64,000 nucleotides of DNA from contig CM053800.1 of NCBI GenBank assembly GCA_028671895.1, positions 21,101,886-21,165,885 on the forward strand, in the 5' to 3' direction. Under the pieces are notes generated by a model. That model was not told where the DNA came from and did no database searches. It saw only the letters and a program-made list of their open reading frames with translations. Positions within the stretch are counted from its first letter, which is position 1. Each line of letters starts with the position of its first letter. Source of the stretch: Oenanthe sinensis. Its lineage: Eukaryota > Streptophyta > Magnoliopsida > Apiales > Apiaceae. A program made the position numbers and the translations under genes. Positions 11,665 to 20,332 of the stretch are shown here, piece after piece.

Positions 11665-12030
11665 TGTCATACCGAGAATTAAAGAAGTCATACCGAGACA
11701 GCAAATGTCATACCGAGCAGTTTAGCAAATGTCATACCGAGCAGTTTGTACAAAAGGTCATACCGAGTTTTTTTGTTATTTAATTAAAAAGTCATACCGA
11801 TTTTTTAATTAATAAACAAAAAGGTCATACCGAATTTCTGTTGTTCAAAAGGTCATGCTGGACTTATTTTTTATTTAATTAAAAAGTCATACCGATTTTT
11901 TAATTAATAAATAAGTCATACCGACCACACAGAAGTCATACCCAGCTTTAGAAATGTCATACAAGTGTTAAAATAAGTCATACAGACTTATTTTCTTGAA
12001 ATTAAGTCATACGGAAAAAGGTCATAACAG
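11665..12030 (+). repeat. GTCATACCGA array in B's 5' LTR
   Basis: Fifteen copies by eye: nine exact GTCATACCGA and six variants towards the right end (GTCATGCTGG, GTCATACCCA, GTCATACAAG and others). Spacing is irregular, 15-34 bases. The array runs to about ten bases upstream of the TATA box. The same array lies in the 3' LTR at 21424-21788. Confidence 0.9.
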
Positions 12031-12041
12031 CCTTTTTCATT

Positions 12042-12056
12042 CTCTATAAATATGAG
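12042..12056 (+). promoter_or_regulatory. LTR TATA box of B
   Basis: CTCTATAAATATGAG, with TATAAAT at 12045-12051, immediately after the ten-base array. The equivalent string is present in L1 and, with one change, in E. It should drive the genomic RNA. Confidence 0.75.
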
Positions 12057-12413
12057 AATCAGCCTTCACTTTTCAGTTGTTCAACTTATCAAGAGTTAGA
12101 AAAATCAGATCAAATTCAGTAATTTATCTGCATTGTAATATTCACAGATTTCTGTGCTGAGTTTGGAATATAATTGTTAAACACGAACAGTTCATGTCAA
12201 ATTTGTTCTAGAACTTTTATCAATTATATAACAGCTTTCTAATAATTAATTTTGTAATACTTTTCAAGTTAAAATTATATCTTCTACTTGAACAGTATTT
12301 CATTTCAATTAATATTTCGTGTGAATTTAAAATAATATTTTTAAATCCAATATTCCGCGATAATTAATAGATATTGTATTCAACCCCCCTTCTACAATAT
12401 CAGGGACCAACAA

Positions 12414-12429
12414 TTGGCATCAGAGCTGG
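12414..12429 (+). other. Primer binding site of B
   Basis: TTGGCATCAGAGCTGG, one base inside the 5' LTR, complementary to the 3' end of initiator Met tRNA with one mismatch (TGGCATC for TGGTATC). It would prime minus-strand DNA synthesis. Confidence 0.88.
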
Positions 12430-12619
12430 TTGATATTTTTCATATCAGATCCAAATCAAATTCCGCGAACTCATACAGATCTCAAAAATTATTTTAAATT
12501 CGAAATAATTTTTTATTCGAAATAATTTTTTTTCTGAAAAATTATTTTTGATCAAAAATTATTTTAAGTCAAAAATTAAAATATTTTTTGAAACAATTAA
12601 TTTTTAATCTTATTTAAAG
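12430..12619 (+). other. Untranslated leader of B
   Basis: 190 bases between primer site and gag ATG, very AT-rich, with several short inverted repeats built from AAATTATTTT, TTCGAAATAA and TTTTTGATCAAAAAT. This is where packaging or dimerisation signals usually lie; that role is only a guess. A's leader has the same composition. Confidence 0.5.
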
Positions 12620-15049
12620 ATGAGTACTCAAAGAGTTAGTAGCATTAAAATTCCACAATTTGATAAAGACAATTATAATCTGTGGAAGAGAAAGATGACC
12701 TTGTTTCTTCGAGCTGCAAATCCCAAGTACAAGGATATTTTAAAAACTGGTGTTGCTGTTCCAATAAATATCTTTCCTGAGCATATGGAAGATGGTGTAC
12801 TCATTCCGCACAGACAATTTGAAAAAGATATTTCTGAGTACACTGAGACAGAAAAGGAACTGGATACATTGGACACCAGTCTGCAGTTAATTTTAGTGGA
12901 ATCTCTTGATCCCGGAATGTACAATCATGTTGTTAATTGTAAAAATGCTAAACACATCTGGGAAACGATAGAGATACTAAATGAAGGAACAGAAGAAGTA
13001 AGGGAGAACAGATTGGAAATCTTAACGTCTCAATATGAGCATTTTAGATCAAATCCTGGAGAAGGTATCTCTGAAGTTTTTGAGAGATACAACAAGCTGA
13101 TAAATGATCTAAATCTCAATGGCAAACAATATACGAAGAAGGAGATCAGTAGGAAGTTTTTGCTGACAATGCCAGTACACCTAGAGCACAGGATAACAGC
13201 CATCAGAGAGTCAAGGGACATGAATGAAATTTCTTTGGAAAGACTTTATGGCATTCTGAAGACCTATGAGCTAGAGCCGATTCAACAGAATGAAATATAT
13301 GGTACAGGCAAGGTGGTCAGCAAGTCTACAGCTCTTGTAGTAGAAGAACCAGAGTACAGAAAAGCTAAGACTGAATCTTCTTCAGTCAACCTCATTGATC
13401 AGGGTATTGTTGCAGAAGTTGGTGCAACTCTAGTGAATTCAACTGGTGAATTCTACTCAATGGAAGAACTCGATCAACTTGAGGATGAATCTCTGGCTCT
13501 GATTGCAAGAAAATTTGGAAATACAAGATTCAGGAGGAACCCTAGTTTCAAATTCAAGCCTATGGCAAACAGATTTCAGACAGGTGGTTCTTCTAGCTCA
13601 TCCAACACAAAAGGTGGATACAAGACAGAGATGGTAGACAGAAGCAAGATCTGTTGCTTCAACTGCAATGAAATGGGACACTTTGCTACTGATTGTAGAA
13701 AGCCCAAGCAGGAAAGAAAGAAGGATTCATATGACGAGCTCAAACAGAAATATGACGCTCTACTGAAGAAGCATCAGGGAAAATCATACTTAGCAGCAGG
13801 AAAAAACTGGGATGATTCCGACAATGATGAAGAAGATCAAATGGGAAATCTTGCTCTAATGGCCTCTTCTTCTGAAAGATCACAATCTCCACCTCGACAA
13901 GGAGTTGAGGTAAACCCTAGCTGTCCTAAGATGTTTAAATTGATAGGTGAGAATTTAACTGATGCTAGAGATCGAATAAAAGTTTTAATTCTCGAAAACA
14001 AAGTTTTATCAGAAGAGAATTATGAATTGAAAAAGCTGAAACTTATTAATGTTAAATTAACTGAAGATGTTGCATTTCAAGTTAATAGAGTCAACTGCTA
14101 TGTTGAAATTGAAGCTTTTTTGAAAGATAAAATTGAAAAAGAAAAGGTCAGGTGTCAAGCCTATAGAACTGCTTCATTTGTTATGAAAGATCTAGTTGAC
14201 CAACAAGAGATCAATCGGAAAGTTGGAATAGGTTTTGAATATAATGAATCAGTAGGAAAGCTTAGTAACATCACCCCTTTTAAAAAGACTGCTATAGAGA
14301 GGGGTATTCCACATGTTATTAAGGACACTAAGAAACCTCTTTTCATAACTCCTATTGCAGAACCAGTTCTTGATAGTTGTGTAATAGTGGATTATGAAAT
14401 TAAATGTGAAGACCTTGAAGAGAAGAAAAGAGAAGAACAGACAAGGGACATAAAAGGAATAAATGTCCAGAAAGCTAAATATGTACCTAAAAGACCAATC
14501 GAAAATGTGAACTCTGCTAGTTCATCCACTCCTGGTTTAGGTGCTAAGAACTTAAAGAATGATTTGAACAGACCTAACAATAAGTTTGTTAGAAGTAGGG
14601 ATAGTAACAACAGATGCCATTCTACTGAAAACTTTAAATCTACTGAAAAAGTTAAAGTAGAAATTGTTAAAACTCCTACTACTGTGAATAACATGCCTGC
14701 TATTGATGTATGCCATAAACCTTGTGGTATGTTAAATTGTATGTTATGTGCTTTTAATGCTATGACTGCTTATTTCAAACGCATGACTGCTAATAAAAAG
14801 AACATGACACCGAGACAATACATCAATAATAAATTTGCTAAATCCAAGACTGCTATTCCTTCACCTGTCAAGAAGGAAAAATTTATTCCTAAGTCTAAAC
14901 AAAAAGTTGTTAAGACTGTTTATAGGAAAGTAAGTACAGTCAAGGAGGATGCGGCTGTTGTTCGAAAAGGATCTGTTGTCAAAGCTGACAAAGGTCAATT
15001 CTTTAAGTATGCCGGGCCCAATCAATTTTGGGCTCCGAAGATAATCTAA
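12620..15049 (+). CDS. gag: Gag polyprotein of B
   Basis: An 809-residue open frame from an ATG whose start (MSTQRVSSIKIPQFD) is shared with A's gag and partly with C's. Residues 1-230 are the helical Copia gag domain, with the family pattern of conserved WETIE, SQYE and GEGISEVFERYNKLI segments. A single CCHC zinc knuckle (CFNCNEMGHFATDC) lies at about residues 345-360. Then come acidic and coiled-coil-like stretches and a long lysine-rich tail ending in a GPNQFWAP motif typical of the position just before protease. The protein should form the particle and bind RNA. The frame ends with TAA at 15047. The last 40 codons lie inside the intron candidate, so spliced RNA would lack them. No breaks are visible. 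Confidence 0.92.
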   Translation: MSTQRVSSIKIPQFDKDNYNLWKRKMTLFLRAANPKYKDILKTGVAVPINIFPEHMEDGVLIPHRQFEKDISEYTETEKELDTLDTSLQLILVESLDPGMYNHVVNCKNAKHIWETIEILNEGTEEVRENRLEILTSQYEHFRSNPGEGISEVFERYNKLINDLNLNGKQYTKKEISRKFLLTMPVHLEHRITAIRESRDMNEISLERLYGILKTYELEPIQQNEIYGTGKVVSKSTALVVEEPEYRKAKTESSSVNLIDQGIVAEVGATLVNSTGEFYSMEELDQLEDESLALIARKFGNTRFRRNPSFKFKPMANRFQTGGSSSSSNTKGGYKTEMVDRSKICCFNCNEMGHFATDCRKPKQERKKDSYDELKQKYDALLKKHQGKSYLAAGKNWDDSDNDEEDQMGNLALMASSSERSQSPPRQGVEVNPSCPKMFKLIGENLTDARDRIKVLILENKVLSEENYELKKLKLINVKLTEDVAFQVNRVNCYVEIEAFLKDKIEKEKVRCQAYRTASFVMKDLVDQQEINRKVGIGFEYNESVGKLSNITPFKKTAIERGIPHVIKDTKKPLFITPIAEPVLDSCVIVDYEIKCEDLEEKKREEQTRDIKGINVQKAKYVPKRPIENVNSASSSTPGLGAKNLKNDLNRPNNKFVRSRDSNNRCHSTENFKSTEKVKVEIVKTPTTVNNMPAIDVCHKPCGMLNCMLCAFNAMTAYFKRMTANKKNMTPRQYINNKFAKSKTAIPSPVKKEKFIPKSKQKVVKTVYRKVSTVKEDAAVVRKGSVVKADKGQFFKYAGPNQFWAPKII

Positions 15050-15067
15050 TCCGTTTGATATGTGCAG
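14930..15067 (+). other. Candidate regulated intron spanning the gag-pol boundary of B
   Basis: 138 bases beginning GAAA|GTAAGT and ending GATATGTGCAG|GGA. A plant-type branch site CTAAT (15046-15050) has its A 18 bases before the acceptor and overlaps the gag stop codon. The donor lies exactly between gag codons and the acceptor exactly between pol codons, so removing it keeps the frame and discards both stops (TAA 15047, TGA 15056). The length is a multiple of three. In A the acceptor, spacing and length are the same but the donor is GTAGAA. In C and D only the TAATC...TGCAG part is clear. Confidence 0.5.
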
Positions 15068-18000
15068 GGAGTTAAACAGGTAAACCGGGTTGTATGGATT
15101 CTAGACAGCGGATCGTCAAGGCATATGACCGGAGATAGAGCCCTGCTATCAGACGTGATTGAAAGAGCTGGCCCAATCGTCACCTTTGGAGATAACAGCA
15201 AAGGAATGACTACAGGATATGGCAAGTTAAATACTGGAAATGTTATCATTGAAAACGTCTCTTTGGTGGAAGGACTTAAGCACAATCTACTCAGCGTCAA
15301 TCAATTCTGTGATAGAGGTTACAAAGTAAACTTTATCAAGGATAAGTGCTTAATAGCTCATTCTAAAGAAGACAGACTAGCCTTGCGTGGAGTAAGGAAA
15401 GGAAACTTGTACGTAGCTGATTTCAACTCGGGAACTGAAGCTGAAACAAACTGTTTTTATTCAAAAGCTTCAACAGAAGAAAGTTGGCTATGGCACAAGA
15501 AGCTCTCACACCTGAATTTCAAAACAATGAACTCTCTAGTCAAGAGGGATTTGGTGAGAGGACTGCCTCCGATGGAATTTACACAAGAAGGATTGTGTGA
15601 GGCATGTCAGAAAGGGAAGTCAAAAAGAGCAACTCACAAAGGCACAGACACTACAAACATCACTGAACCACTTCAACTCCTACACATGGATTTATTTGGT
15701 CCAGTCAATATCATGTCTATATCAAGAAATAAATATGCCCTAGTGATTGTAGATGACTTCACAAAGTACACGTGGGTTTTATTCTTGAACTCTAAGGATG
15801 AAACTCCACAGCTGGTGATTGATCATGTAAAGTTGATTGAGTTAGATTCAAAGCTACCTGTCCGGGCAATCAGATCAGATAATGGAACAGAATTCAAGAA
15901 TGAAATTCTGAATAGCTTCTGCTCAGACAAAGGGATAACAAGACAATTCTCAGCGCCAAGAACTCCGCAACAGAATGGAGTAGTAGAAAGGAAGAATCGA
16001 ACCTTGATTGAAGCTGCAAGAACAATGTTAAGTGAATCAAGGTTGCCTATCTACTTCTGGGCTGAAGCAGTAAACACAGCTTGTTATACCCAGAATCGAA
16101 CTTTAATCAACAAGGATCATATGAAGACGCCCTACGAATTAATGGCTAGCAAGAAACCAACACTCAAATACTTTCATATATTTGGAGCCAAATGTTTTGT
16201 GCTAAAAGATGGAGATGAACATCGTGGCAAATTTGAGGCCAAGGCACATGAAGCAATTTTTATCGGCTACTCAAAAAGAGCATATAGGGTGTACATAATT
16301 GATCAGCACCAAGTAAAAGAAAGTGTCAACGTAACATTTGATGACACTAAACTCCCGAGCATCCAAACTGAAGATCCTTCTGAGTCATTAAAATTTGACA
16401 ATCATCCAGACTCAGATTCGGATAATGAAGAAGAGCCTGAGGTTGCAACAGGAAATGATGATGACAACAATGATGGTAATGATCCAGGTAATAGTAGTGG
16501 AAACAATGGAAACACTAGAGATACTACTAATACCAGTGGTGGATCAACAAGTCATCCAGGCAGCAACTCAGGGGGAGATGAAGGATCAACTGGCAGAACA
16601 CAACATCACAATGAATTTCGAGGCGAATCATCAAGATCAAACCTTCCAAGGGAAAGGATATGGAGCAAAGATCATCCCTTTGAATTGATCATAAGTGATC
16701 CAGATGTTGGTGTTAGAACCAGAAGTGCAACTTCAAATGAATGTTTATTTTCGGTTTTTCTATCTCAAGAAGAGCCAAAGAAAATTGAAGATGCTCTAAC
16801 TGATCCAGATTGGGTTCTTGCCATGCAAGAAGAACTCAATCAGTTCGAAAGGCAAGAAGTATGGACACTGGTACCCAGGCCTAAAGATAGATCTGTTATT
16901 GGCACGAAATGGGTATACAGGAACAAGTTAGACGGTGATGGCATTGTTACAAGGAACAAGGCCAGACTGGTGGCAAAGGGTTACTCCCAGGAAGAGGGAA
17001 TTGATTATGATGAGACCTTCGCACCAGTTGCAAGACTTGAAGCCATCAGGATATTTCTGGCATTCGCAGCACATTCCAATTTTAAAGTCTATCAAATGGA
17101 TGTGAAGAGTGCATTTCTGAATGGAAAGTTAGAAGATGAAGTATATGTGGAACAGCCCCCTGACTTTGAAAATCCAGAGTTTGCTGATTTTGTATACTTC
17201 TTATTCAAAGCCCTCTATGGACTCAAGCAAGCACCGAGGACATGGTATGACACACTCTCTTAGTTTTTACTTGAAAACGGTTTTACTAGAGGTGTCATAG
17301 ATAAAACTCTCTTTTACAAATTACATGATAAAGATATGATATTTGTCCAAGTTTATGTTGACGATATTATATTTGGTTCTACTAATGAAAACTTGTGCAA
17401 GAGATTTGCTAAGTTAATGCAGAGTAGGTATGAAATGAGCATGATGGGTGAGCTGTCATTCTTCCTTGGATTGCAAGTGAAGCAGATGGAAGATGAGATT
17501 TTTATTTGCCAATCAAAGTACGTAAGGGATCTTCTAAGGAAATACAATCTAGAAGATTCTTCACCGGCAAAAACCCCTATGCCAACAGCCACAAAGCTTG
17601 ACAAAGATGAAACTGGTAAGAAGGTTGACATCACAAGCTATAGAGGTATGATAGGCTCATTATTATATATAACTGCTAGTAGACCCGATATAATGTTTGC
17701 AACATGCTTATGTGCAAGGTTTCAAACTGACCCTAGAGAATCTCATCTTATAGCTGTTAAAAGAATTTTTAGATATCTGAAGGGTACACCGAATCTTGGA
17801 ATTTGGTACCCTAAAGGTACAGGTTTTGAACTAATAGGCTATACAGATTCAGATTATGCAGGATGCAGGATGGACAGGAAAAGTACATCTGGAAGTTGTC
17901 AGTTTCTAGGACGACGGTTGATTTCCTGGTACAGTAAGAAACATCACTCAGTATCTACCTCGACAGCCGAAGCAGAATATATTGCGGCAGGTAGTTGTTG

Positions 18001-18298
18001 TGCACAAATCTTGTGGATAAGGAATCAGCTGAATGATTATAGACTTGCGCTATCTAAAATTCCAATACTTTGCGACAACACAAGTGCCATAGCTATTTCC
18101 AATAATCCTGTACAACATTCAAGGACCAAGCACATAGACATAAGGTATCATTTTATCCGAGAGCATGTCATGAACGGAACTGTGGTGTTACATTTTGTAC
18201 CCACAGAAGATCAAATTGCCGACATCTTCACGAAACCACTTGATGAATCCACTTTCTCTAAGTTGGTTAGTGAGTTAGGGATGTTAAACATGAACTAA
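15062..18298 (+). CDS. pol: Pol polyprotein of B, one in-frame TAG in reverse transcriptase
   Basis: The frame opens right after the gag stops with no ATG; it is in the gag frame. In order: aspartic protease (DSGSSRHMTGD, residues 16-26); integrase zinc region (WLWHKKLSHL, then CEACQKGK); integrase core with D (LLHMDLFGP), D (RSDNGTEF) and E (QQNGVVERKN); an acidic, asparagine-rich linker near residues 440-520; reverse transcriptase from about residue 580 with YVDD at 17354-17365; and RNase H with SDYAGCRMDRKSTSG, TAEAEYIAA and CDNTSAI. The stop is TAA at 18296. A TAG at 17261-17263, between the LYGLKQAPRTWYDTLS and FLLENGF segments, interrupts RT. C and A have a sense codon there. Everything else appears intact, so the lesion is probably very recent. 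Confidence 0.92.
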
Positions 18299-18759
18299 TT
18301 ATTGCATGTTGTTTTAAATTGCATATTTATTTTGAAGCACTGTAAATACACTGTATATATTCCTTAAAATATTTCAAAAACAAACAAACAAATTGAAAAA
18401 GAAAACTCAAAAAGATTTTTTTTCGATTGTTATTCCATTGGCTTAGTATATATTGTTTTTTTTTTTTTTTCACCAATTGGTATCAACAATTGGTATATAT
18501 ATGTATGTATAGTGTTATTTGTTTTCAACTTTGGCATCCTTATCTTTATTATTTATATATATATATACATAAATATAAGCTGATTATTCTCAAGTCTCTT
18601 TTGAGAAGTAGGAAAGATCTATGAGCATTGATAATCCAATTGATTCTATAAATAAGATCCTAATCATTGGCATCAATCTCTAACCAAGATCTTAGAACCA
18701 AACACACAAACACTATCACTTCCATCTCTCTAACCATTAAACAGAATACCTAGTTGTTC
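18299..18759 (+). other. Spacer downstream of B's pol
   Basis: AT-rich, with a T run near 18457-18470, several TATATA strings (for example 18494-18503 and 18554-18566) and no open frame worth reporting. Unlike the spacers of A and C, it has neither GTCATACCGA nor GCGCAAC words. Confidence 0.6.
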
Positions 18760-19640
18760 AGAATGAGGGAGTCAATGCCTTGAGTGCATTTGATAAGGTT
18801 GGTAATGTGAGTGAACCAACAGCTCTGTCTTTAGAAAGGTGATTCATATATAAACTGAGACAACTGTTAGCTCATCTGTGTTCTCTCAAAAGGATACAGA
18901 CTTGGAAAAGGCAAAACTGTTACTAGGTTCATTCTCTCAACAGAGTGAGTCTATTGAATTCAGCCTGTCAGCCAAGGCTATCAGCAAAGAGTTAATTTCA
19001 TCTGACATTTTTCAAGAAACCACAAATATTGTCTTATTTTTAGGGACAACAATGGACCAACTCAATTGGCATTTTGAACCAACAATTTAAGAACTTACTT
19101 GGGACCAAAATGGACCAAGAAAGAACAATTGAAATGTCACAGGAAGGATGAATTGACGGTAGCAATTTTTCTAAACTTCCATATCAAGGAAGGAAGAATG
19201 ATTGATGATTCTGACTGAGTCAACATGCCTTCACAGGCGTCAGGAGGAAACTTGGATCATTTGCTACATTATAGATCCTTGTCTCCCTCCCCAGATGGAA
19301 CATATCTGGATTCCTAATGGAATAGATCATCTTAGATGATCAGCAACTCATTGAATCTATTCCTGAAGCAATTCAGTTTTCAAATTAAACTATTTTAATA
19401 GATTCAGTTGAGGACGGGGATTTACGAAACCCCATTGCACCACCAGTGACCTTTCTTGAAGGGGCTATGGTGATCTTTCTTGCAGGTACAAAGGACTGAG
19501 TCATCCGTACTGAGAGAGATATAGTGATGTGAGAAAAGAGTGAAACACAAGTAAGGAAGAGTGAAAATATATATTCTATGAGTGAAACACTTAGAGAGTA
19601 TATGAGCGAAACACTTGTGAGGAACACAAAGTAAAGTCAC
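18760..19640 (+). pseudogene. Eroded ORF3 remnant in B
   Basis: The open piece 18878-19090 carries SQKDTDLEKAKLLL and a following SFSQQSESIEF segment. These align with ORF3 remnants of D (SQKDAELEKA..., SFSQHGESIEIR) and A (MEFEKAIQQSLDSL, GDSIEIR). The stretch at 19440-19640, with repeated 'gtgaaacac' words, resembles DNA next to D's ORF3 at about 47200-47420. No ATG-to-stop gene remains. B, though young and otherwise complete, has lost ORF3. Confidence 0.55.
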
Positions 19641-19760
19641 ACACTAGCACACTTACCGAATCCCTTTCCCAATTCCCTGTTACAGATTTCAAATGTTACT
19701 CAACCAGGTGGAAATTTCTCCAGAAAAGGACTTTTAAATGAACAAGAGGATTACTCAACT

Positions 19761-20280
19761 AAGGGGGAGAATTATTAGGAGAATGAGAATTATTAAGTGG
19801 ATTACTCTAAAGTGTTCAACTAAGGGGGAGTAGATCAGAAGTTGGTAAGAAGAAAACAAAGACTTTTGCCAGAAGTGCTTTGATATCAATGGAAGAGGAT
19901 TACTCAATTGTTGAACAAGAAAAAGTTGGATAATTCACGAAAGGGAAAAATGAATCCACCTTGGGAGAGAAGTGAAGATAGAAGTTGGAGAAATAGAGGA
20001 TAGATGGTAAGAAGAGAACAGACATCATCTCTGACATCCTAAGGGGGAGTAGTGATGAGTCTGAAAAATGAAGATAATACTACATGTATAATATGTTCAG
20101 TGCTAGAGGAACAAACATCTTTCATTTCAGTTACTCAAAGAAATCTGGAAATGTATTATATAATCCAGAGAACAATTTATTTACTTACAGTTCTTAAATG
20201 TCATATTAGTTTCTTAGTTGTTAGTTGAGTTATCCTCTAGGAATTTGTATGTTAAATGCTTAACAACAAATAAGGGGAGA
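19761..20280 (+). other. Four polypurine tracts before B's 3' LTR
   Basis: AAGGGGGAGA at 19761, AAGGGGGAG at 19822, AAGGGGGAGT at 20041 and AAGGGGAGA at 20272, the last directly abutting the 3' LTR. Repeated tracts of this type are, as I recall, a hallmark of Sirevirus-like elements. The adjacent one would prime plus-strand DNA; the role of the others is unknown. Confidence 0.8.
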
Positions 20281-20332
20281 TTGAAAGGCATATGTCAAGG
20301 CCTATTTGTAATAAGTAGATGACAACTCAACT
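20223..20332 (+). promoter_or_regulatory. Complementary arms flanking the polypurine tract of B
   Basis: AGTTGAGTT at 20223-20231 and AACTCAACT at 20324-20332 (inside the LTR) can pair, leaving the polypurine tract and LTR start in a loop of about 92 bases. Equivalent pairs exist in E and D at the same position. Confidence 0.45.

Larger units (their letters stand above)
10524..12412 (+). mobile_element. 5' LTR of B
   Basis: 1889 bp from TGAAAGGCATATG to GGGACCAACA. U3 contains an AACCAGACC box (10896-10914), an AT-rich block (11020-11150), the ten-base array (11665-12030) and the TATA box. The array and TATA arrangement is shared with L1 and E. The differences from the 3' LTR that I see are single substitutions, for example near 10679, 11155, 11508 and 11758. 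Confidence 0.93.

Noticed and set aside
11665..12030. CRISPR-like array of short repeats
   Set aside because: The repeat is only ten bases, the spacing varies from 15 to 34 bases, it lies in a plant LTR and it occurs in several LTR copies.
16395..16688. 97-codon plus frame inside B's pol
   Set aside because: Off-frame reading of the low-complexity acidic linker; the pol frame is clearly the coding one.
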